NCBI RefSeq assembly: GCF_014805685.1
Contig: NC_060887.1
Span: 13,247,963-13,311,962 of the forward strand
Length of the DNA: 64,000 nt
Reading direction: 5' to 3'
Origin: Silurus meridionalis
Taxonomy: Eukaryota; Chordata; Actinopteri; Siluriformes; Siluridae
The translations under genes and the position numbers were made by a program. Position 1 is the stretch's first letter. Each line of letters starts with the position of its first letter. Shown here in pieces: positions 1 to 16,269 of this stretch. The notes beneath the pieces are model-generated. The model was not told the origin of the DNA. It did not search any database and saw only the letters and a list, made by a program, of their open reading frames with translations.

Positions 1-250
1 CGCTGTTTACCTCGGCGCTGCCCGCCCACGCGCGACGTCCCCACGCCGACTTCGACAAACTGACCAACCAGACGAGGCACCTGCAAAAGCTGACCCACGA
101 CCTGATCGTAAGTTGATCTCCGTCGACTTTAATTGATCTGTTATACCGTGGACACCTCAGTGTCATGCCATAGCAATCTTGGCAAAAGAGAGAGAGATTG
201 ATAGAGAGAGGGAATAAGTGAACGAGAGAAGGAGAGAAGGATTAAGAGAT

Positions 251-288
<38 letters not shown>

Positions 289-328
289 AGAAAGAGATGG
301 AAAGAAATAATGAAAGATGAGCAAGAAT

Positions 329-359
<31 letters not shown>

Positions 360-736
360 AGTTATTGAGAGAGAAATGGAGAGAGAATCAAAAAGAAAGA
401 GAGATGGAGAGAGAAAGAGATGGAGAGAATCAGAGAGAGAAAGACAGATGGAGAGAGAATCAAGAAAGAGAAAGAGAGATGGAGAGAGAGAGAATCAGAG
501 AGAAAGAGAGATGGAGAGAGTTGTGAGGAGAGAGATTGAGAGAGGGAAAGAGAAACTGAGAGAAAGATTGATTGAGAAAGAGAGTGAAACTGAGGAAAAA
601 GCTTCAGAGAAATAGAGAGAAATTGCGAGAGATGGAGAGGGAGGTGTGGGAAATTCGGTCGTTATGCTGATGGTGTTCAGATCTCAAATTGGCCTCATTC
701 AGCATGTGGGATCTGGCTACAGCACTCAGCCTCCCT

Positions 737-776
<40 letters not shown>

Positions 777-3367
777 CGAGCTCACACGAACTCACACATG
801 TGGCCTTTCAACTCATCTGGTCTGCATTAATCATGGTTAGAGCAGGGGTGGCAGATTGCGGCGGCTTTGAATCCGTGAGGGTGCAGATAACGCTCATTTC
901 CATCAGGCTAAAACAACAGAGATCTGGACTCGGGCCCGGTACTGGCCATCATCCCAGACTAAACTGAACTTAACCTAGAACAGTAGTAAGCCGTAAAAAA
1001 ACCTGAATCTGTTCGCTCGGCCCGAGCCAGCGAGGCTTTCCTGCTGCAGGGCTGCGTCTCGGTTTTTAAGGGTCATTCCTTTTTTTTTTAATCTGGAGCA
1101 TGTGTCAGTGGGCTACAAATGGTTCCTGGTCAGGTTTTGCCAGGTTGCTAGGCGATCCAGGTCCTATAGCCTAGGGGGCAGCGAACCTATTCATTCTGCA
1201 CTTCCCTCACCTCTGAGAGGCCTCCCTGCCATAACTTGCTTACGGAAACATAAGCATGTCCTCCCTTGCGTTGCCATGGCTTTTCCGAAGGCCTGTTTAC
1301 AAGCACAAGCGAGGCGAAACTTGAAAAACTGCAGCACAGTCTTCCATTCTGGGCGACTTGTAAAGGTGAGGCAGCACCATAAGCCCTGCTTTATGCAGCA
1401 GCATGGCTGACGGGTTTTAGTCTCGCTTGTCTCTATGCGTCTGAGTCACCGGCGCGGGGTCTCCTCGACGCTCTTGCCGACAGACCGCAAGCGCTCTTGT
1501 GAAGCTCAGAAAGTCTGACCTCATCCTCTTGTGCTTGAGTTTGATTGTATCTGAGGTTATAGTGCTCCCTTTCATGGCTTTGTGAGTGCACTCAGGTATG
1601 ACCTGGATGATCACTCAGTGTATGTGGTAGGACGAGATGCAGCAGACTGATGCGAGCCTGACTGTGTGTGTATATATATCTATACATACACAGTATATGT
1701 GAGAGATTAGATGCACGCATTTGTCTGCATCGCTTTGTGCCAGATGTGAAGGCGAGATCGTTATCAAAGACACCACCTGCGACAAAAGGACCCCAGTCCA
1801 CACGGAGAAGTCGGGTTTTTTTTTGTTTGTTTCCTTTGTTGTTGTTTTTTTCTTCCAGTCAGTTTATTTTGGTTCTTTTTTTTTTCTTTTTTTTGCATGA
1901 AGTTATACTTTACAGGGGTCAAGCCTAGGAAAGAAAAATAGTTGGGAGTTGATGGAAAGTCCCCACAAGAAAGCAATAAAAACTATGTGTGCCGGCTGCT
2001 GTGGTTGCACGCACAGAATGTGTTAATGTGTGTTAGTTTGTGAGGGTGTATTTACTCCGCTCGGTGCTTGCCTGGTTGTGTGTGTGTTGTAAATAGCTGT
2101 GGGCTGTGTAGGTGTGGGATCACTTGTTTAGCTTTTTTGGTTGTCACAGCAAAGCGTTCCCGATAGAAATCAGGTAGATTTATCACGTAGCCGTATTTGC
2201 ATTCAGGAACACCGAAGCAGAGGGCGACAGAAAGCAGCGGAGGCACGGCGGTCTCCGTGACCTCGCGCACGTGAGAGTGTGCATGTGTTCTTCGGGTGCG
2301 TGTGAGAACAAAAGTGGACCAGAGTAAAAAAAATAGTGTCTTTCGAAAGCAAAATTCAAAAGCTGTGACAGGCAGCTCTGAGGAATTAAGCAGTGGATGG
2401 AATGTGTGTTGGGTCTTCAAAAACAGCAACAACATATGAGGGGGGAAAAAACAGTGGAAGAATGGCAACGGAAAGCTGACCTCACCAAGCTGCTTGCTGA
2501 ATTGCTCATGATGTTTTTCTCATCTGATGAAACCTCGATGACGCATAGCGTGTCGTACACCTGTCACCTAATCAGCGCTACTTACTTGCTTCTGATGGCC
2601 ACTTATCTTATTTCCTGCACATCAGTTTCATAACTGCATTCATACTTCATTCCTGCCCCTTTGAACACTAACAAACAAGAGCAAAGAAGTTTATACACCA
2701 AAACCCCCACCACTGCTGCCTTATACCCTGTCAATGTCAATGTTTCTGTCTCCCTCTAGTGGTCGGAATGAAAAATAATAGGGGTCTGTTTTTGGGTCTG
2801 TATGTCATTTCATTTTTTTTTTTAGACCTGACCCTGGAGTTTCCCTCCATCCCAATGTTGTCTATTCTGCTCCAAGCGCCTTACTCATTGCATATGTTGT
2901 TATTCTTCCTCTACAAAACATCCTGTGGCTTCAGGTCACAAACTTTACTTGTTGACTTACAGAGGTTGTACCCTGGTGAACTCTTGGTGACTCTGATGCT
3001 CAGTAATTCTGTGGTATTGGTAGAGGGTACCTCCTGCTACTGACTTAAGAGCAGGAGGCATCCTCTCCAGCTTGCCAATTTTAGTACTCCAGCCACTGCG
3101 GGCTGCTCTTAGATCAGAGCTCAGAGGTTGTCTCTTTTATTTTATTTACATTTTTTTTTTAGAAACATGGTAAAAGTCTGCATAGTGCCATGATGTTGCT
3201 TTTGTGGACAAGCGTTTTCCTTGTGAACATGTTTTTTCTTTTGTTTTTTTTTTAACTGAAGGCCTTTCTATCCGGCGATCCGGTGAACGACCACCCCATG
3301 TTCAAGTCTCTTCCAGCCATCAACATCAGAGCTAATGACCTCAGCTCACTGGAGGTAAACTTCCAAC

Positions 3368-3420
<53 letters not shown>

Positions 3421-4510
3421 GCCCTGTGGTCTTTCATACAATTCAGTTTGAACACATTTACACTGCTGTCGAGTGGACAGATCAGCATGTTTTCAGAATT
3501 TTATATGCAATTTAATGTCATCGTGGTTATAAAAGCAAGAGTTCTGGTTATGAATGTGAATGTACCTGATCTAACAGACCTTTTCTCATTCTCATTGGTC
3601 TGCAGTTGAAGCCTACACTCTCTCAGCTCCATGCTGACTTTAAAACCTTTGAGCACCATTTCCAGTGGCTGAACAAGGTGACACAGAAGCACCATCACTC
3701 CTCAGCACCGAAGCTAGGCGAAATGATCTCGCACATCAACAGTCTCATCGGCCTGCTACAGCGCCAGGTAAGCAAAACACATCACGTGCTTACTGTACAT
3801 CTGAATATCAGTACTAGAGGTCAACCGATAGTGGATTTTACCAATACTGATAGCTAAGTTCTTAAGAACCAAATAAATCTGATAGTTTTTCAAATGGATA
3901 CTGGATAAACAAACATAAAAAAAAAAAAAAAAAAAAAATTTACTATAACAAAGAAAAGGTCTAAATCCTAAAAATGTGCTAAAGGAATTAAATATATGTT
4001 TATTAAAATATATAATTATAGAATAAAAAATAAATAAATAAAATAATACATTTATAAAAGCACTCTCCTCTGTGCAGCGTGTAAAAATATACAGCATGTG
4101 GTGTTCATGATGCGCCTCTAGAGGCAGCGCTCGTAATGACAGTGGAACGGATGGCGGAAAAACTACCCGTATGGGTTTTTGCGATTAGCTGTTAGTTCCA
4201 GCAATCAACTATCACTACCAATTAATCGGTGGACCTCTAATCATTACCATAAAACATCATTTATAACCTCAAGCATGGAAAAAAAAACGTAGCATTCAGC
4301 CTCTTTAGACGTTCCTTTCTACTTCTTTACTTTCAGATGCTGCAAGTGGATGCCCCTCGGATCGCCGTGTCTCCTCCCTCCCTCCCTCCTCATCCCTCCT
4401 CTCAGTGGGAAATAAATCAATCCTCGAAGGCGCTCCTCCAGAGGTTCAGGCTTTTTTGCGATTGGGCGGCACGTGCTTTCCTCAGCCTCAAGTCCAAAAC
4501 GCAGGCATAA
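1..4510 (+). CDS. il11: Interleukin-11 (partial, last four coding exons)
   Basis: This is a secreted four-helix cytokine of the IL-6/gp130 family, which signals through IL11RA and gp130 to JAK/STAT3. Coding exons are 1-107 (open at the window start), 3262-3354, 3606-3767 and 4337-4510 (TAA at 4508). All visible introns are phase 0 with GT-AG borders. The 177 visible residues include FDKLTNQTRHLQKLTHDL (helix A), the SLPAI segment followed by LSSLE, a QLHADFKTFEHHFQWL helix, LGEMISHINSLIGLLQRQ, and a C-terminal helix with FCDWAARAFLSLKSK. Mammalian IL-11 ends with the equivalent LDWAVRGLLLLKTRL pattern. The signal peptide and first exon lie upstream of the window. The downstream neighbours znf628 and nat14 match mammalian IL11 synteny, which supports the call. 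Teleosts carry il11a and il11b, and I cannot tell from sequence alone which paralogue this is. Confidence 0.88.
186..640 (+). repeat. Long purine (GA)-rich tract in il11 intron
   Basis: About 450 bp of almost uninterrupted A/G on the + strand are built from GAGAGA and GAGATG units. A (CT)n run follows at 741-777 in the same intron. Open frames here (Arg/Glu-rich) arise only from low complexity and are not genes. Confidence 0.9.
741..777 (+). repeat. (CT)n microsatellite
   Basis: A pure CT dinucleotide run lies in the first visible il11 intron, about 100 bp after the GA-rich tract. The two could pair as an imperfect inverted repeat. Confidence 0.9.
3367..3421 (+). repeat. (CTGT)n microsatellite in il11 intron
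   Basis: About 13 CTGT units begin some 12 bp after the splice donor at 3355. The serine/cysteine/leucine/valine-repeat open frame through it is an artefact of the repeat. Confidence 0.9.
3815..4239. mobile_element. Non-autonomous hAT-like element in the last il11 intron
   Basis: The element has terminal inverted repeats of the form TAGAGGTCnACCGAT at both ends. It is flanked by 8-bp direct repeats ATCAGTAC (3807-3814) and ATCATTAC (4240-4247), which match at 7 of 8 positions. An 8-bp target duplication with short inverted repeats fits the hAT superfamily. The interior is AT-rich with an A21 run and has no transposase. It sits wholly inside the intron, clear of the splice sites at 3768 and 4336. 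Confidence 0.75.
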
Positions 4511-5850
4511 GAGTTGGCGTAGAGGCGCTGCAGCCGATCGACACCTACTGTTTCCACAGTACGTCCTCTCCGGCCATTCCTCTGTTCCGTATATGAACTA
4601 GCAGCCTGGTGCATATGTGAGCAGATCAAATGGCAATGTTGTCATCACTGATCTGTAGTCATTGGCACATTGAAGCATTGAACATGAGTGTAAAAACTCC
4701 ACTCGTCCGCCACAGCCGTGAGTGTTTGGACTACAGCGACACGTCACAACAGCCTGCTTCTGTGCTTCTGATCATTCAATCATAATTTTACATTTCTAGT
4801 TTTCAATTTTTTTTACGTTCTTTTCGTGCTTTTCATTTAAAAAAATAATAATAATAATAACTCAACCTATTCATTATTTATGTATTTATTTATTTATTGA
4901 GCAGTTAGTTATTTATTTGTTGTCATTATTTATTTGATTCTTTGAGCAAAAAAACACACACGCACCGTCATTTTCTTTACCATTTATGTTTAGGTTTATA
5001 AGGAAATTGTACTGTTGTCCCTCTGCCTTTCTTTCTTATATTATTGTCCCGATATGCCTGCTATTTAACATATTTTTTCATTCTCATGTCTCTTACTTTC
5101 GGCGTCTCTCTAATTTTTTTTATTTCGTAATGTGTTCACAGTTGTTCCCTAGATTGTTTTGCCACTATATGTAGCAATATTGCTGGGTTTGTAAAGTGTC
5201 TGTTAGATGTAAGATGATAAATTATCAAATGGGGAGGGGAAAAAAGTGTCACAAAGCACTGACCTACACCATTACTGCCTTTTATCTCATTTGTAAGTCT
5301 CCTTCTTTGCACAGTATGTTTGTGTTTGTGTTTTGAATCCTCCGATTCAGAAAATGGGCTTTGACGGCTAACCTGTCCTTAAGCAATGTTAAAAGAAAGG
5401 GGAAAAAAAGAAACGACCCAAGCCTTAAAATACTATGTATTGTGATATCGTGATTATTTGGTAATGTACAGGTGTACATACATCATCCTGAATGTAAATT
5501 GTTATGTACAGTGCAAATGTGTATTATATTATAGTTTTCTATGATATAAAGCCCCTTGCTCTGGCAGTTGTATCGCAATATCAAAATTATTCTGTTAATG
5601 ATTATTAATTTTTTTTTTTTTTTTTTAGTATTTTGGTATACTATTTATTATGATTTCATGTTATTTATTTTCACTGAAGAGAAGCAAGCCTTCTGTCTTT
5701 TTTTTTTTATACTTTTTATACTACTTATAACCAGACTTTATCATTGCTATTGAAATGTTCAACTGCATTTTCTCACATGCTGTAAGTGACATTGCTGGTT
5801 GACAGGAAAGTGTCAAAGGTGTGTCAGATACAATAAAGGAGTTAATAGCA
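4511..5850 (+). promoter_or_regulatory. il11: il11 3'UTR with AU-rich elements
   Basis: From the TAA at 4508 to an AATAAA at 5832-5837 there is no coding sequence. A cluster of overlapping ATTTA pentamers lies at about 4868-4935 (TTATTTAT repeated). Such AU-rich elements recruit ARE-binding proteins, including TTP-family and Hu-family proteins, and destabilise cytokine mRNAs. The rest of the UTR is AT-rich with poly-T stretches. UTR extent is inferred from the polyadenylation signal, not from a transcript. Confidence 0.7.
5832..5837 (+). terminator. AATAAA polyadenylation signal, il11
   Basis: This canonical hexamer lies about 1.3 kb after the il11 stop. Earlier hexamers are not obvious in the UTR, so it is the likeliest main signal. 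Confidence 0.55.
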
Positions 5851-5999
5851 ATTGCTTTTGTAGGATTATTTTTATTTTCTCGTGTTCGGTAGCGAAAAAC
5901 TAATTATGACGTGCATTCTACTATTCATTGAAGGGTAAAGAAGGAACATTGAGTCTATATCACAAGTTCCTGGTCAGGGAGTACACCATTCCCTGCACA

Positions 6000-6720
6000 T
6001 TTTAACGCCCTCTGACCTGGGGGAAAAAAACAATAGAAACTTATAAAGAATTTGTAATGGATACTATTATCCTAATGGTATCTAGTGGATACTAGTAAAG
6101 AATATGAAAAGCATCTAATTTCCAAACACAGTGTATTCTACTGGACACTAATGGGGACCATAATGACAATACTATGCCTCCCGTTTTCAAGTTTGGTTTC
6201 AATTGTAAAAATTGGTTTGTAATTCGATGTGTACTGGAAACCATTACTAAAGATTGGGGGATCTAATTCGTAATAATTATAATTGGAATTGCATTGGTTT
6301 GAGTGAATCCGCAATGGTGTTGGGTCTCCACTGGAAATTTGTTGCCTTCTATGTTTGTCTAGTGGAAGATGTTTGGCAACTAGTTAAATGACATATTGGA
6401 TTGTACTGGACACAAATGGGGGCCATAATGACATCTTTAAACCTGCGGATTAATGCAGGTAATGGCTTCAACTATAAGAAGCTGATCATTTGTAATGGGG
6501 TACTAATAATGTTGGGTCTCTACTGGTAATTTGTTGCCTTAAATGTGGATACCATTAACTATTGGATGTATTGCAATTAGTTAAATGACATATCGGATTG
6601 TACTGGACATCAGTGGAGGCCATAATGACGTTCTTAAGCCTGGACACTACAAATGAGCTTTGTAATGGTTTCGATTGTAAAAAAAAAAAAAGCTGATTGT
6701 TTGTAAAGGGATGTAAAATG
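6000..6720. repeat. Diverged tandem repeat, about three units
   Basis: The phrase ACTGGACAC(T/A)AATGGGG..CCATAATGAC recurs at about 6139, 6405 and 6602. Each copy is followed by a related GTAATGG / GTTGGGTCTC / TTTGTTGCCTT segment. Spacings are about 266 and 197 bp, so the units are diverged and vary in length. It lies between the il11 polyadenylation signal and the znf628 promoter and has no coding capacity. Confidence 0.65.
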
Positions 6721-6859
6721 GAAAGCATCAGAATTTCTGTTGTTTGTTTGTTTCGGCATGAGTAGTACACCTGATTTCAAGTAAGAAGTATGAAATAATG
6801 CAACAGGCCTCGAAAACCCATTATTTGAAGATCTTTTGGATCAATTGATCGGTGTTGAG

Positions 6860-7187
6860 CTCGCTGGCCAATGAGAAGCTCGAGTTAGGAGGGAGGGAGG
6901 ACCAATCGCGTGCGTCGTTGCTGAGAGCCGGAAGCAGGCGGGTGACTGCTGGTTAGTTTGTGCTCGACATTATTGTTAAGGTTGTGTGGACCATCACTGC
7001 GGATTTTAGCCGCGTTTCAAATACAACCAAAGTGTTTAGCAGCGTGTAATAAGGACCGGCATGTGACATGTGCATGGCGGAAGCGCAGAAACACCGAGAG
7101 ATCCTGCGGCGTTTGAGGAAACACGACGGGTTGTGAGATGGATGCGGGAAGGCCGGCTCGAGACCTGATAAATACATGCCCCAATCG
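6860..7187 (+). promoter_or_regulatory. znf628 promoter and 5' non-coding exon
   Basis: GC-rich sequence carries two CCAAT boxes (6868-6872 and 6902-6906). It leads into a likely non-coding first exon that ends at a strong donor (GTAAGA at 7188). A matching acceptor (TTTCAG) ends at 7676, just before the coding exon. The transcription start is inferred, probably near 6930-6960. Confidence 0.5.
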
Positions 7188-7718
7188 GTAAGATAATAAA
7201 CAAACGTGCATTTGATACCACATTATATCTAATAGAGAGTGTGCGTGTCTTGGCATTTGCTCTGATTTGTCTTAATCCTGGGTTTTTCATTTCCCGGAGA
7301 CAACGCAGCAGGGACACTGGGACTGAACAGGAGGGAGGGACGAAGGAGGAGGAGGAGGAAGAGGAGGGAGTTTAAAGGGGAAATGATGATCACTTATTAA
7401 ACCACATTATTTATTACACTTTTCCCCTTATTTACATACCTTATTCCTCTTCCCCAAGTCTGTTTATGCTCAAACATGCCCACGTTACAATGTGGGGTTT
7501 AAACCACGTGACTTTCTGGTTATGAGACTATCAAGCCATATGACACAATATATTTGGCCTTAACAGGAGGATTGTGATTTAGGTGGAATAAGATGTTTTT
7601 GTGACTGTATAATTTAGTATTACGCTCGTCTGAACAGTTCGGGCGATACGAAGAAGTGAAGAAGTATTCATTTCAGCTGGGATACACATCATCAGCGACG
7701 CTCCACTAGACATCTGCG

Positions 7719-7754
7719 ATGGCTTCCGTGATTTGGGAGGATCCACGGGACTAG
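7719..7754 (+). CDS. Upstream ORF in znf628 5'UTR (11 codons)
   Basis: An ATG with G at -3 and +4 opens an 11-codon frame (MASVIWEDPRD, stop at 7752). It lies 41 bp before the znf628 start at 7796 and in another frame. It would lie in the exon starting at 7677. A good-context uORF this close would be expected to reduce main-frame initiation. Translation is not shown. Confidence 0.4.
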   Translation: MASVIWEDPRD

Positions 7755-7795
7755 TAATTTGCACCAGAGCGATCCTCCTCGGCTCCAAGGGCATA

Positions 7796-12783
<4,988 letters not shown>

Positions 12784-13857
12784 GACGACTCTTGGAAGGA
12801 ATCTCATATTGAAGGCTCTGTATTGTACAACACCACACAGTCCTACTAATCAATGCACACTACTAACTACCAGCAACCCAAGTCTTTTGTTGACGTACTT
12901 AAACCTAAAGCAAACACTTAGTAAAAATGGAGGGGAACAGCTTTTTGTGCAGTGGCTGATCATTGTGTTGTCCTCTTACTTCAGTGTTTCTGGGTGTTTT
13001 GAACGCTCACCGAATTACCTAGAATAAGTTTCACCACAGCCCATAGAGGGAGTCGTTTCACAGACCCCCACACACAACAGATATAATGATTTTTTTTTTT
13101 TCTTTATAATATTACAAATGGAAGGTAAAATGAAGAGAAGTTGCTGAAGAATATTGGACAACTGTAAACTAATATGCTGTCATGTTGACAGCCAAAGTGT
13201 AACATGAACAGGAACTGCGAATATGCCTATAGTCTGTTTAGTTTCACTATAAATGTTGATAGTAAATTATCATGTACAACAAACAAATGTTGTCAATGTC
13301 ATGTCTTTTTTTTTATTATTCAATTAGGACATAAAAAGAAGCAAAGAACTAGAGCTATGCTTTTAATATCCAATTTTTCTCACCTGTGATATTAATGATC
13401 TGTTATTATTTTTTTATTCTGACATATTTTATAAGGTGTACATTGGAAAGCCTTGTTGCACTGTAGATCACCTCAGGGTTTGATAATAATGTTGCTTTAC
13501 ACTACATGGAGTTTACTAAAGATGCCACTTATTTTCTTTTTGACCTGAAACCATTTACTTGCAAAACCAGTATTGTTTGTATCGAAACCAATTCCGATAT
13601 TTTTGAAGGCCATTATTATTAATATTCTATAGTTTTTATTATAAATAATTAATTATTTATTTCAAAGTATTAAAATCAAACAAGCTTTTAACAAAATATG
13701 TGTCACATAAACCTCAGTCGTTTTTTTCTTTTTTTAATTTATATGACTTTGGGAAGGAAAAGAGAATATTAACATTTTTCCTTAACTCGTTTTTTTTCGC
13801 TTGACTGATCAACTCTCCTGACTGATATATAGAGTGCGTGTATGTGTGAATGTATGT
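12784..13857 (+). other. znf628 3'UTR and AT-rich flank
   Basis: This is AT-rich sequence after the znf628 stop. I see no canonical AATAAA that clearly stands out before the hAT-like element at 13858, so the transcript end is unresolved. No coding sequence or RNA gene is visible. Confidence 0.4.
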
Positions 13858-14414
13858 CAGAGGTGGAAAGTAACGAATTACTCACATTACTGTAATTGAG
13901 TAGGTTTTTTTGTGTACTTCTACTTTTTAAAGTAGTTTTTAAAATCTGTAATTTTACTTTTATTTTAGTATGTTTTGTTTTGAAGTATTGTACTTGTCTA
14001 CATTATAAATCATATCCATTATTGAGTAAATAAATACAAATAATGCAAGGGGGAAAAAAATCACAACCCAGAAATCATTTCTCTCGTTATCATAAAAAAA
14101 AAAATTTCCCAAGTGCATAACTCACATTATTCTCAAGTCATGGAGTGTCGTTTCTTTATTTAAATAAATTTGCATTAATTTATTTATTTTTGTTAATGCA
14201 CTTTAATTTTGTAAGGGGTTCCTTCAGTTTAAAATAACTAGTTTGATAATTAAATCCCCATGTCACCCTGCTGGTAAATGCTAAAAAATAAAAAAATTAT
14301 CTATTTTTTTTTACTTTTACTTGGGTTTTATGGACCGGCAGCTTCACTTGTACTTAAGTAAAATTTCAATAAACAGCACTTTTATTGAGTAGAATATTAC
14401 ACTCTCCACCTCTG
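13858..14414. mobile_element. Non-autonomous hAT-like element with perfect 8-bp TSD
   Basis: Inverted ends read CAGAGGTGGAAAGT on the left and CAGAGGTGGAGAGT on the reverse complement of the right. Perfect 8-bp duplications ATGTATGT lie at 13850-13857 and 14415-14422. At about 557 bp with no transposase, it is a MITE-like derivative. Related ends occur near 50137 and 55470. Confidence 0.82.
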
Positions 14415-14429
14415 ATGTATGTATGTATA

Positions 14430-15540
14430 TTTATACCACCAGTCAAAAGTTTGGACACTACTGATATTCTTTTTAACAATACGGAAGACATTGAAATTAT
14501 GACAGACCTCATTCCAGTCACCTGGAATGGTTTTCCCACCATTGTTGAGTGCTTGTTGGCTGCTTTTCCTTCACTCTTTGGTTCATCTGAAGTGGATTTT
14601 ATTTGGGTACTTATGCAGTATTCAATCACTCTCATGAACAAACAGCTCTTCTATAACCTAGGGGTGTGTTTAGAGATCACTGTTCTGTTGGAAAACAAAT
14701 AATTTTCTCACTATGTGCAAACCAGATGCATGTTGCTGCAAAATACTGTGGCAGTCTTGCTCACCATAGTATCAATGGTGTCAAGAGCAAAGCATCCCCA
14801 CACCACCTAATCCATGCTTCACAGTGGGAACCATACATTCAGGAACTGTTCATTCTCTGTAGGTCTAACAAAGACATGGCGTTAAGAACCAAATTTGAAC
14901 TCGGACCAAAAGACAGTTATCCACTGATCTGAAGTCTCTTCTGCTTGTGGTTCTTGAAGGCCTGACGCTTGCAGTCTCCTCTGAACAGTGGGTGTTGAAA
15001 TATGTGTTTCACTTGAACTCCGAGAAACATATATGTAAATTGGTGGTTTTTGAGGCTGGAAATTGTAATAAACACGTCCTCTGCAGCAGAGGTAGCTCGT
15101 GGTCTTCCTCTTCATCATAGCGTTTGATAGTTTTGGAAACTGCACTTAGGGATACATTTAAAGTTCTTAAAAAAATTTTAATTGACAGACCTTCATTTCT
15201 TGAAGTAATGATGGACCCTCTTTTTTTATTTTATTTAACTGAGTGTTTCTTGCCATAATATGGATTTGTACAGTAGTTGTGGTAACACTAATAGGGCAAT
15301 TTACTCTACTCACCCTTTCTTTTGCACAACTGATAATATTAAGCACATTAAGAAGGCAAGCGATGTCACAAATGAACCCTTGACAAGGCACACCTTTGAA
15401 TTAAAACCTATTCCAGGTGACTACCATGTAATTCTAATGAAAGAATGCTTTAAGTTTTCCAAGCTGCTGTCAAAGCAAATTTAGCTACTTTGGACAATTC
15501 AAAATATTAAACATATTCTGGGATCTTTAACATTTTTTTT
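14430..15540 (-). mobile_element. Tc1/mariner-like element remnant
   Basis: The left edge carries the CAGTCAAAAGTTTGGACAC terminus seen in fish Tc1-like elements. The interior resembles a decayed reverse-strand transposase, including a segment matching the TSAAEDV.Y type of region near 15080. The frame is broken throughout and it cannot encode an active transposase. Confidence 0.65.
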
Positions 15541-16269
15541 TTTACTAGATATTCTATAAGTGTTCTTTGTAGTTTGGATGTCATCAGAATAAATGTACAT
15601 AATATGTTGAAAATAAAAAGAAAGAAAGACTACTATAACATAAGGTGCTGCTAAGGCCAAAGATATGTGTTGAGCCTTTACTTTCAGCAGTGCGGGAGCC
15701 AATAACTTACAGTACATGTTGCCCAAAGCTGCTGCCTTAACCAATCAGATTGTGAGTTGGCCACACCAGGGCCATCAGCAGGCTTACAGTACTATTGAAA
15801 TTTTCAAGCATTGGAAAGTCAGAGCGCACTTGTCAGAGCTCACAACCTGCATCCGTAGCAAACTACACAAGCTCAAAGATATTCAGATATATTGTGTATT
15901 TAATATCTGTTTTTTTTTTATTTATTACTCCACAATAGCTGACAGAGAAGAATACATGTATTTGGTCACAGATATACTTACAAGGAATTTACATTACAGA
16001 CTTTTCAAGAAAAACACTTGTGAGAAAAGCTCACCCGAATAAGTTACAATCTGTTAAGCTTTTTCATGAATCATTTATATTTTTGCATTTTCTTTCCTGT
16101 AAAGTTTGCACAAAACACAATTTGCCTTCATTTGAAATCATTAACAAAATGTCTTGCACAGAAAAAAAATGCACGCAAAGACTGACGTAAAAATATAGGA
16201 AGATTTCGCCCATGCGCAAACAAAATCTGGGTAAAGCGCCCTTAATTGTCCATGCCCATGTTGATTAGA

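Noticed and set aside
317..615. Arg/Glu-rich open frames in the first 620 bases
   Set aside because: They are translations of a GA-rich intronic tract and lack any complex sequence.
1102..1410. 102-residue frame on the + strand
   Set aside because: It lies in the il11 intron, has no recognised domain and no splice support.
3367..3421. Regular direct repeats resembling a CRISPR array
   Set aside because: Units are 4 bp with no spacers, and the window is eukaryotic. It is a microsatellite.
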